Assembly: GCA_044227095.1 (NCBI GenBank)
Contig: JBGAFV010000001.1
Location: 682,001 to 746,000, forward strand
Direction: 5' to 3'
Length of the DNA stretch: 64,000 nt
Source of the DNA: JACMLD01 sp044227095
GTDB lineage: Bacteria > Bacteroidota > Bacteroidia > Chitinophagales > Chitinophagaceae
Position 1 is the stretch's first letter. Every line of letters starts with the position of its first letter. The position numbers and the translations under genes are program-made. Under the pieces are notes generated by a model. It was not told the origin of the DNA, did not search any database, and saw only the letters and a list, made by a program, of their open reading frames with translations. Shown here one piece after another: positions 44,901-53,206 of this stretch.

Positions 44901-47900
44901 ATGCGACATGCAATTGCTACTATAGAAGCCGCAAGCAAATTTACTCAAGCTGTTGAGGCAGAACTGACTGTCCATACCAGGCACAATAAGGTTTCTATAG
45001 AGAAACTGGCGGCAGGCTTTGGTATCACGAATAAAACTGAAGTAAAAGAATATACGGAACTGGCTATTGTAAAAAGGGCAAGACAACTGGCGCATACCGA
45101 AGGAAGCATACGTGAAAGATTCGATAAAATAGTGGAACTGTATCATGCACAAGTCAACCTCTCGCATCGCACTTCGCAGAGTATTTTATTACAACAGTAT
45201 TCTACGCCTGCACCGATTAGCTACTTAGCCGGTGTGTTCTGTGAATTGGATAAACTGGAACAGCGCAATGGGTATGCCTTCGAGCCTTCAGCCGGTAATG
45301 GATTACTTACAATTGCAGGAAACCCCGCACGGATATATGTAAATGAAATCGATCATTTACGTAACCGGAATTTGCAAACGCAAGGATATAAGGCTATAAC
45401 TGCTTTGGATGCTTCTAAATCATTTGCTGGTAAACAAGGCTTGTTCAGTGCTGTGCTGACCAATCCGCCTTTTGGAATGATGGAAAGCAACCAGTATTAT
45501 GAAACTTTTGGTATCAAACCACTCGAGCATGTGATGGCACTCCGAGCATTAGATACGATGGTTAATTATGGTAGAGCGGCTATCATCATAGGTGGCCATA
45601 CCCGTTGGGATGAGAAGGGTCGCATACAGGCAGGCAAAAACAGGATATTTTTTAATTACCTGTATAGCCGCTACTATGTCATGGATGTAATCAACATCAA
45701 CGGAGCTAAACTGTATTCCCGTCAGGGAACTTCCTTTGATGTTCGCCTGATATTGATTAACGGTCGCAAAGATCCGGCTTCAGGGGCTGCACCTGTTTAT
45801 AGTAGTCTAAAAGATGCAGAGGTAAAAACCTTCGACGAACTATTCGATAGGGTGATGGATGCGATGGCTAAACAGATTGAACATCCTGCACATACCAAAA
45901 AGACTAATACTGATTTTATGAAAAGAATGGAACTGGAAGCTGAAGCACTTGCTTTAGAATTGGAGTTGGCAAAAAACCTTAATGGCATTAATGGCAATAT
46001 CAATGAACTGGTCTACCAGCTATATTTGACATTGCGTGAAAAATATAAAACATTTTTTAAAATTCTTATTCTGATAAAAAATGAATCCACCGGCAAGTAC
46101 GAAACTTTTGATAATGATGCCGACCGGCTGGTCTACATGTTCTCATTGCCCTTTGAACAGTATGATGTTGTTAAAGGAAAGAAAGTTTATGGAGTTAGCA
46201 TTTCACCGGAAAAATTACCGGCAATCAGGGATCAATTAAACAGTGAGGGTTATCAACTATTTATCATTGATAAAGGCAATACTTCAAAAGCCTCCCCCAC
46301 CCGGGGAGGTTTGGAGGGGGCCGGAGACGACGACTCGCTTGGTGCACCTTACGAGCCTGCTTCGCAGGCTTGTGTTGTATTAGATACTCAAGTGCCGGAC
46401 AGTATGTCCTTTGAAACACAAACTGCCATTGAAAGGGTTAGACAGGAAGTAGGTGGTGATGTGGATAATTTCGTAAGGCATCGTTTAAACTATCCTACAA
46501 AAACAGCACTGTGCCGGGTATTGTCTGCCGAGCAGATTGATGCAGTGGCAATGGCGATTTACAATATTGAAGCCAGGCAGCAGGGCATTATCATTGGCGA
46601 CCAGACTGGCATAGGGAAAGGTCGGGTGGCAGCTTCCATGATCCGCTACGGCGTCAACCAGGGACTTAAACCGGTGTTCCTAACGGAAAAGGCTAACCTC
46701 TTTTCAGACATTTACCGTGATCTGGCTGCCATAGGTTCTGCGCACTTAAAACCTTTTATAGTAAACAGCAGGGATACCAAAACAGATATCAAAGATGAAG
46801 ACGGAGAAATTATTTACCAGGCTCCCCCACTAAATAAACAACAAGAAATACTTATATCCAGAAACATTCCGGGAGAATATGATTTTGTTATTGCTACGTA
46901 CACGCAATTCAATGCTGCTGAAAAGAAACCGGAAAAGCCCAATTTTCTCAAAGCAATAGCATCTGACAATATTTTTATCCTGGACGAAGCGCATAACAGC
47001 AGTGGCTCATCCAATACCGGTGAATTTATGCAGGAGGTCTTGCGAAATACGCGTGGTGTTGTATTCCTGTCTGCCACTTTTGCCAAGCGACCCGATAATA
47101 TGCCCATCTATGCCATGAAAACTGCCATCGCAGATTGTAATATGTCAAAGGAAGACCTGGTTTTTTCCATCAACAAAGGTGGTGTTGCCTTGCAGGAAAT
47201 TCTTTCTTCCCAACTTGTAGCAGAGGGACAGATGATACGGCGGGAAAGATCTTTTGAAGGCATTGAAGTAAACTATATCTCACTTGACGAGAAAGCAGAA
47301 GAGCATCAAGCCGTATCTGACAATATTACCAAAGTACTGCGGGACATTATCGCTTTTCAATCGATTTATGTAAATAAAATGGTGGAAGACCTGGACGAAC
47401 TAGCAGTAGCTGAAGGCAAAGAAGTAGTAGTGCGGGACGGCACTTCGCAGGCAGGAGTAGACAACCTGCCTTATTTTTCCAAAGTCTTCCAGGTCATCAA
47501 TCAAATGCTGTTTTCCTTAAAAGCAGAAGCCGTCGCAGAGCAAGCGATTGCACGTTTGCAAGAAGGTAAGAAGCCCGTTATTGCTTTCGCTTCAACGATG
47601 GGCAGCTTTATTGAAAATATGGAAAATGAAAACGGACTGCCTGTAAACGATGGAGATATTATTAATACCGATTTTTCTGAAGTATTGCTAAAAGGATTAA
47701 ATGGGGTAATGCGCTATACGGTAAGGGATATAGATGGCAATCCCGTTTACAAACATTTTGAATTATCCGAGCTATCAACAGGCGCCCAGCAGGAGTATAA
47801 CCGCATACTCGAAAAAATTAAGAATATTTCTACAGGGATTAGTATCTCTCCCATTGACATCATCATTAAACGTATCACAGACGCTGGTTATAGAGTGGCT

Positions 47901-49988
47901 GAAGTAACCGGCAGAAAATACGAAGTGCAATTGATGGGACCTACCATGCAAGGCAAAATACTCACCCGTAAACGCATCAACACCAATGACGCTTTTCGTC
48001 AGTTCAACAACAATGAAGTAGATGTACTGATGATAAACCAGTCCGGTTCTACCGGCGCGTCCGCGCATGCGATTACCACTGTCAAAGTTCCTAAAGACCA
48101 GGTGCGTCAGCGGGTCATGATAGTGCTGCAGGCAGAACTGGATATATCTACTGAGGTGCAAAAAAGAGGAAGGATCAATAGAACAGGTCAGTTGCTTAAA
48201 CCAATCTATGATTATGTAACATCGGCCATCCCGGCAGAAAAAAGACTCATGATGATCCTGCAAAAAAAATTAAAATCCCTGGATGCTAATACGACTTCAA
48301 ATCAAAAGCAATCCACTAAAATTCTGGATGTGCCTGATTTTCTTAACAAGTACGGTGATAAAATAGTAAAGGATTATTTGACTGAAAATACGGATGTCAA
48401 TGACTTGCTGGATGACCCGCTGCATTTAAATGATAACAACGAAAACAGTAATGGCAGTTTTAACACAATGGAAGAAGCGTCTTTAAAAGTATCAGGGCGT
48501 GTAGCGGTGCTTTCTACGAAAATGCAACAGGGCTTTTACAATGAAATCGGCGAACGGTACAACGACTACATTGAATACTTAAAACAAATCGGGGAATACG
48601 ATCTCGAAGTGGAAGCCATGAACCTGGAAGCAGAAACGATAAGTAGTAAGGTTATTAAAATGGGCAGAGGAACAGACAGTGCATTTGGTGATGATAGCAT
48701 TCTGGAGACAGTAAAAGCGAATGTGCTGAAAAAGCCTTTTAACCGTGCTGAACTGGAAAACCTGATAGTGGAAAGCTTAAAAGGAAAGTCGCCACGGGAG
48801 TTGCAGGAGGACATCATCAAAGATTTTAAAATCGGCATTGAACAAAGACTTGCAAAAGAACTAGCAGACGCGCACGCAAAATACGATCTGCTGAAAATGA
48901 GCATCGCAGCAGAGAAAAAAATCCAGAAAATATTAGAGCACGAGGGAGAAGACGCCTGGTATGAAGCGATTGAACAGCGGCAACAAGAAATAGAACAAGC
49001 CAGAGAAACACAGCTTACCAGTATTGAGCGAAATTTTGACAAACGAAGAGATTATATGTTAAAGGCATTTAATTTCTTTTACCCAGGACGTTTTTTAAAT
49101 TATCCGGTTGAAGGTGTTGGAACAGAAAAAGACATTCTACCGGCTGTCTTTCTTGGTTTTGTTATTGATAAGACGAAAGGAAATCCATATGCGCCATCTG
49201 CGATAAGAATGCGTTTTGCCATTGCCAGCAGCACCAAATACCTGGCTATACCGGCATCATACAACGAGGAAATCCTGGCGGTAATTGGTAGTAGTATAGA
49301 CATCACCCAACCTGAGCCGTATGAATTGCTTAATCTATGGGAGAATTATACCAAACAAAACAGTGTCAACCGAAAGACCAGGTATATCATTACCGGCAAC
49401 TTGTTACAGGCATTTAGTGATTTTAGGGGCAAACTGGTTAGCTATACTACCATCAACCAACAAACGAAGAAAGGCATATTGATGCCTGAAAACTGGACAA
49501 CCAGTGAGCAACAGCAAGATAAAATGGTCATCCCTATATTAAAAGCGTTACAGCTTATTAAATCGATTACTTCCAATGGGCATATCGTTACCAATAATGG
49601 CATTTCTTTTTTTCGGCAGGGAGATAACTACAAAATCATTGTCGCAGCTTCAAGAGTTAAAGGTGGTAGTATCTACCTGGATAAGGAAATACTCGCCCTT
49701 GTGAAGGATAACAATTTTGAGAAAACATCGGATAAAATGGTTGCATGGTTACCGACCCAGAATATTGAAAAACTGGTGCATGTACTACAGGATAATCATA
49801 GTTGTTCTATCACCATTCATTCCTCCCAAGCACGTGATTTAAAACTGGATACAGTAATTAGGCAATCCAATCGTAACCCCATCCAATTGCCAGATATGGA
49901 GAAGCCGCAAGATGAAACCGGGAAACTAAAATTGATAGAACTGGAAGCAGAGGCTCTATTATTGGAATTAGAGCTTTTGGCAGCTTAG
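44901..49988 (+). CDS. Giant DarB-like DNA methyltransferase-helicase (strawberry-notch type SF2)
   Basis: About 1695 residues. The N-terminal part holds an adenine-N6-type methyltransferase domain: SAM motif EPSAGNG at about 128 and catalytic NPPFG at about 188. The centre is an SF2 helicase of the strawberry-notch group: Walker A GDQTGIGKGR with Lys573, DEAH at 695-698, FLSATFAK, and motif VI KRGRINRTGQ near 1090. Phage P1 DarB has the same methylase-helicase combination and is packaged in the virion to protect incoming DNA from restriction. By analogy this protein may travel with the particle. A short GC-rich hairpin insert interrupts the interdomain linker in frame. The C-terminal 550 residues contain coiled coils and an unassigned region. 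Confidence 0.9.
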   Translation: MRHAIATIEAASKFTQAVEAELTVHTRHNKVSIEKLAAGFGITNKTEVKEYTELAIVKRARQLAHTEGSIRERFDKIVELYHAQVNLSHRTSQSILLQQYSTPAPISYLAGVFCELDKLEQRNGYAFEPSAGNGLLTIAGNPARIYVNEIDHLRNRNLQTQGYKAITALDASKSFAGKQGLFSAVLTNPPFGMMESNQYYETFGIKPLEHVMALRALDTMVNYGRAAIIIGGHTRWDEKGRIQAGKNRIFFNYLYSRYYVMDVININGAKLYSRQGTSFDVRLILINGRKDPASGAAPVYSSLKDAEVKTFDELFDRVMDAMAKQIEHPAHTKKTNTDFMKRMELEAEALALELELAKNLNGINGNINELVYQLYLTLREKYKTFFKILILIKNESTGKYETFDNDADRLVYMFSLPFEQYDVVKGKKVYGVSISPEKLPAIRDQLNSEGYQLFIIDKGNTSKASPTRGGLEGAGDDDSLGAPYEPASQACVVLDTQVPDSMSFETQTAIERVRQEVGGDVDNFVRHRLNYPTKTALCRVLSAEQIDAVAMAIYNIEARQQGIIIGDQTGIGKGRVAASMIRYGVNQGLKPVFLTEKANLFSDIYRDLAAIGSAHLKPFIVNSRDTKTDIKDEDGEIIYQAPPLNKQQEILISRNIPGEYDFVIATYTQFNAAEKKPEKPNFLKAIASDNIFILDEAHNSSGSSNTGEFMQEVLRNTRGVVFLSATFAKRPDNMPIYAMKTAIADCNMSKEDLVFSINKGGVALQEILSSQLVAEGQMIRRERSFEGIEVNYISLDEKAEEHQAVSDNITKVLRDIIAFQSIYVNKMVEDLDELAVAEGKEVVVRDGTSQAGVDNLPYFSKVFQVINQMLFSLKAEAVAEQAIARLQEGKKPVIAFASTMGSFIENMENENGLPVNDGDIINTDFSEVLLKGLNGVMRYTVRDIDGNPVYKHFELSELSTGAQQEYNRILEKIKNISTGISISPIDIIIKRITDAGYRVAEVTGRKYEVQLMGPTMQGKILTRKRINTNDAFRQFNNNEVDVLMINQSGSTGASAHAITTVKVPKDQVRQRVMIVLQAELDISTEVQKRGRINRTGQLLKPIYDYVTSAIPAEKRLMMILQKKLKSLDANTTSNQKQSTKILDVPDFLNKYGDKIVKDYLTENTDVNDLLDDPLHLNDNNENSNGSFNTMEEASLKVSGRVAVLSTKMQQGFYNEIGERYNDYIEYLKQIGEYDLEVEAMNLEAETISSKVIKMGRGTDSAFGDDSILETVKANVLKKPFNRAELENLIVESLKGKSPRELQEDIIKDFKIGIEQRLAKELADAHAKYDLLKMSIAAEKKIQKILEHEGEDAWYEAIEQRQQEIEQARETQLTSIERNFDKRRDYMLKAFNFFYPGRFLNYPVEGVGTEKDILPAVFLGFVIDKTKGNPYAPSAIRMRFAIASSTKYLAIPASYNEEILAVIGSSIDITQPEPYELLNLWENYTKQNSVNRKTRYIITGNLLQAFSDFRGKLVSYTTINQQTKKGILMPENWTTSEQQQDKMVIPILKALQLIKSITSNGHIVTNNGISFFRQGDNYKIIVAASRVKGGSIYLDKEILALVKDNNFEKTSDKMVAWLPTQNIEKLVHVLQDNHSCSITIHSSQARDLKLDTVIRQSNRNPIQLPDMEKPQDETGKLKLIELEAEALLLELELLAA
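46290..46372 (+). repeat. In-frame palindromic repeat inside the DarB-like gene
   Basis: A GC-rich block with two perfect hairpins: CCTCCCC/GGGGAGG (46292-46310) and AGCCTGC-TTC-GCAGGCT (46354-46370). It encodes a low-complexity linker (KASPTRGGLEGAGDDD onward) between the methylase and helicase domains. Composition and palindromy differ sharply from the flanks, as expected for a small mobile repeat tolerated in a linker. Confidence 0.6.
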
Positions 49989-50260
49989 TCAGCATTTGTC
50001 GGCTGAAAATCCTTATCAACATTCAAAAATTCTTTAATGATCTGCCCTTTCTCATACAACACGATAACAGACCGTTTATTTCTATCAGTAATGGCTCTTA
50101 ATGACTGTATTCTTTTTATGAGTTCTGGTTTATCAACCCAGGAAAACCGGTCTTCCATTTTCTCATATTGCTTTAATCCCTGGAGCACTTCGCCGGTAGA
50201 AAGGATATGCATGGTGGTGACATAGGGTTGCTGTAAAGATGGGGAAGGTTTTGAAGACAT
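49985..50260 (-). CDS. Small antisense-strand protein between DarB-like and ATPase genes
   Basis: A 91-residue protein, ATG at 50260. It is hydrophilic and helical, with the conserved-looking core TMHILSTGEVLQGLKQYEK and ELIKRIQSLRAITDRNKRS. It is the only minus-strand gene within the 33.3-56.8 kb block, and its stop touches the end of the giant gene. A regulator or antitoxin-like role is possible, but no family is recognised. Confidence 0.55.
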   Translation of the reverse strand: MSSKPSPSLQQPYVTTMHILSTGEVLQGLKQYEKMEDRFSWVDKPELIKRIQSLRAITDRNKRSVIVLYEKGQIIKEFLNVDKDFQPTNAD

Positions 50261-50295
50261 AATAGTCAATTATAGAATTTCAAAATAGAATATTT

Positions 50296-51771
50296 ATGAT
50301 TACCCGTGAAAACTATTTTACACATATCCACAATATAGACTTTGCAGCCCTGCCAGAAGCCTTAAGCAAAGGGCATGAATTCATGGTAAAAGCTACCAAT
50401 AGTGGTGAAAACTGGACATCCTACGAGTCCAGTGAGCCTATAAAAAAGACTATTGATATTTACCTTGACAAGTTGAACGAGTTAGTAAACAATGCAAAAA
50501 AAACAGGAAAAAAAAGGCAGGGAAAACAAGTTCGTCACCAACCGAAACAGGAAATTATCAACGAGGTTAAGGCGAGGCATGAAATAACTAATCCTGGGGG
50601 TTCGCCGGTTAAAAAGGATAGTAAATCAACCAAAGAAAAACACCGGCAGCATGAACCAATAATGGTCGAACGCATCCCGGATGAACTTCGATTCATCAAG
50701 CGTTTTGTGAACCTGAATGGCAAAACAAAAACCAAAGAAGAGATACTCCGTTTTATCAATGCTTTGCAAAAAAACATCCTGGAAAAGCGTATCCGCAAAA
50801 CATCTGCTTATGCAGAGCAAATACGATTTATACAGGATAAACTACTTGGGCTTTATAATGGCATGAAAGCTAAAATTAAAGTAGCCCTCAAACCTGAAAC
50901 GTATGAGGCTTTAAAAAAGCTTACCGGAGAAGAAAAGATAATGGCCTCTATTGGCTTTATCAAGAGATATATTACCATCAACGGTAAGCCAGGAATGAAA
51001 GAAAAAGCGAAGCAATTGCTTGCGCAGATTAATCGTGCGATTGAAAAAGGCAGGATTACGGATAATGATTCTTACATCATCGAAATCCATGAAATCAAAA
51101 AGAACCTGAAGGCTTTTACAACTAATAAGAATTTGAAAGTACTGGAAATAGAAAAAGCTACCTTAAATGGCCTGGAAGGTATACTAGGTTGCGCTTGCCA
51201 GGATTTGAGCGGAATACCCACTGTGATGAACAGCATGGATTTTGTGAACATGGAATTTGAAACTATTGGTCTGAAAGGAAAATGGTTTGACCTGATAGGT
51301 GATCCTTCCCGAAATTTTACAGCAATGGTTTTTGGAAAACCTAAGATGGGCAAATCTTACTTGTGCGTTGAATTTGCTGGCTATTTGGCACGGAATCATG
51401 GCAAGGTCTTGTATGTGGCTAAAGAAGAAGGACTTGATTATACCCTGCAGCAAAAGCTTAATGATAAAGAGGTAGCGCATCCAAATCTATTTGTAGGCTC
51501 TGTATTGCCGGATGATTTATCACAGTACGATTTTATATTTCTGGACAGTGTAAATAAATTAGGACTTGGACCAGAAGATTTAAGTCGTCTCAAAAAGTCA
51601 AATCCAACTAAATCCTTTGTGTTTATTTTCCAGACAACTAAAGATGGCAAATTCCGTGGTGCAAACACATTCCAGCATGATGTGGATGTTGTAATTGAAA
51701 TACCAGAAAAAGGCAAAGCAGCCCAGATGGGTAGGTTTAATCAAGGAGGGGAGATAGCAATATTCTTTTAA
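50296..51771 (+). CDS. RadA/RecA-like ATPase with duplicated N-terminal module
   Basis: A 491-residue protein. Residues about 125-280 contain two related helical repeats: RFIKRFVNLNGKTKTKEEIL and GFIKRYITINGKPGMKEKAK, each followed by an INALQKNI / INRAIEK-like helix. The C-terminal 170 residues are a RecA-fold ATPase: Walker A GKPKMGKS at 347-354, Walker B IFLDS near 417, and a closing VVIEIPEKG...GRFNQGGEIAIF as in RadA/DnaB-like ATPases. It could drive replication, recombination or genome packaging. No terminase-like ATPase is present elsewhere in the module. Confidence 0.8.
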   Translation: MITRENYFTHIHNIDFAALPEALSKGHEFMVKATNSGENWTSYESSEPIKKTIDIYLDKLNELVNNAKKTGKKRQGKQVRHQPKQEIINEVKARHEITNPGGSPVKKDSKSTKEKHRQHEPIMVERIPDELRFIKRFVNLNGKTKTKEEILRFINALQKNILEKRIRKTSAYAEQIRFIQDKLLGLYNGMKAKIKVALKPETYEALKKLTGEEKIMASIGFIKRYITINGKPGMKEKAKQLLAQINRAIEKGRITDNDSYIIEIHEIKKNLKAFTTNKNLKVLEIEKATLNGLEGILGCACQDLSGIPTVMNSMDFVNMEFETIGLKGKWFDLIGDPSRNFTAMVFGKPKMGKSYLCVEFAGYLARNHGKVLYVAKEEGLDYTLQQKLNDKEVAHPNLFVGSVLPDDLSQYDFIFLDSVNKLGLGPEDLSRLKKSNPTKSFVFIFQTTKDGKFRGANTFQHDVDVVIEIPEKGKAAQMGRFNQGGEIAIFF

Positions 51772-51950
51772 TAAAATTCCGCTAATTAGCTATTTACTAA
51801 TAATTTATATTTCTGTATCTTTAGTAACCCATAAAATCCTTAATCAAAACCTTAACTATTACTATGCGACTAGCAACTGTACATTCAGCCTACACGTTTA
51901 ATTGATAATCAGCACTTTACTATCACCTTGGTTTACTATTAAATTCATTT

Positions 51951-53204
51951 ATGACAATTGCACCAATGAATCAACTAGATTGGAATTTTACCGAGTCAGA
52001 TACAAAATATGCTACTCATGGCTTTCATACATATCCTGCCATGATGGTTCCGCAAATTGCGGCTCAATTAATTAAAGAGTACGGCAAAGGCAAGAGGTTG
52101 CTTTATGATCCTTATTGTGGAACAGGAACGTCTCTTGTAGAAGCAAATTTGGCTGGAATAAATGCGATTGGAATGGATCTCAACCCCCTTGCAAGGCTAA
52201 TTTCGAAAGCCAAAACCAGCATAATTGAACCTCAAACACTTGATTTACTGATTAAAGATTTTTACGACTATCTATTTCAATTCAGATTCGATTTTTCTAA
52301 AAAAGATTCTGTTATAAAACCTATATTTCAAAATATAGATTTCTGGTTCTCAAAAGGTGTTACTACCGACTTGGCGGTTGTTAAACAATATATAGATAAT
52401 ATACAAGACCAGCATGCTAAAGATTTTTTTCTAGTTGCATTTAGCCAAACAATAAGAGAGTGTTCTTGGACTAGAAAAAATGAGTTTAAATTGTATAAAA
52501 TGGACGGCGAGAAAATAAAGACTTTTAAGCCAGATGTTTTCAATGCAATTGAAAGAACTCTTTCAAGAAATCGAAAAGGCTTATTAGACTTTATTAAACT
52601 CAAAAAAAATGAATCGAAAACTGATGTCTTTGATTTCAATACAGTTAAAGTAACCCCATCCGATCTTTTTAAAGATGAACTCCCCGATTTGATTGTTACT
52701 TCACCGCCTTACGGAGATTCAGCGACGACAGTAGCTTATGGACAATTTTCTAGACTAACAAATCAATGGCTAAATATTGCAACTGCGACAAAAATCGACT
52801 CTGAATTAATGGGAGGAAAAAGAGCAGATAAAGTAGGAGATTTCGAGAGCAAAGTGTTGAAATCCGGGATTCACAAAATCTGTAAGACCGATGAAAAAAG
52901 AGGTTTAGACGTTTCAGCTTTTTATGCAGATTACCAAAATTCAATTAATAATATTTCAAAAAGTGTAAAGAAAAAAGTTACAATATGCTATGTTGTAAGT
53001 AACCGTTGTGTTAGAGGTGTTACGTTACCTACTCATCAAATCACAAAAGACTTTTTTGAAGCAAATGGATTTAATCACAAAGCAACATTCGAAAGGAAAA
53101 TTTCAAATAAACGATTGCCAAGAAAAAACAGCCCATTAGGAGTTACAGGGGATAAAAGCTCTATGATGAATAAGGAATTTATAGTTGTAATGCAAAAAAG
53201 CTAA
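51951..53204 (+). CDS. DNA methyltransferase (N4-cytosine/N6-adenine type)
   Basis: A 417-residue methyltransferase. The SAM-binding motif DPYCGTGTSLVEA lies at about 53-65 and the catalytic TSPPY at 250-254; the order (motif I before IV) and SPPY suit N4-cytosine or N6-adenine modification. It is the first gene of a three-gene AT-rich operon; the helicase-nuclease starts 2 bp after its stop. No cognate classical restriction enzyme is adjacent. An ATG at 51966 is an alternative start. Confidence 0.9.
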   Translation: MTIAPMNQLDWNFTESDTKYATHGFHTYPAMMVPQIAAQLIKEYGKGKRLLYDPYCGTGTSLVEANLAGINAIGMDLNPLARLISKAKTSIIEPQTLDLLIKDFYDYLFQFRFDFSKKDSVIKPIFQNIDFWFSKGVTTDLAVVKQYIDNIQDQHAKDFFLVAFSQTIRECSWTRKNEFKLYKMDGEKIKTFKPDVFNAIERTLSRNRKGLLDFIKLKKNESKTDVFDFNTVKVTPSDLFKDELPDLIVTSPPYGDSATTVAYGQFSRLTNQWLNIATATKIDSELMGGKRADKVGDFESKVLKSGIHKICKTDEKRGLDVSAFYADYQNSINNISKSVKKKVTICYVVSNRCVRGVTLPTHQITKDFFEANGFNHKATFERKISNKRLPRKNSPLGVTGDKSSMMNKEFIVVMQKS

Positions 53205-53206
53205 AA

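Noticed and set aside
794..51771. Single large element from the tRNA recombinase through the virus-like module
   Set aside because: Ordinary chromosomal genes (T9SS cargo, two-component systems, SusCD locus) lie between, and no attR was found, so a link is unsupported.
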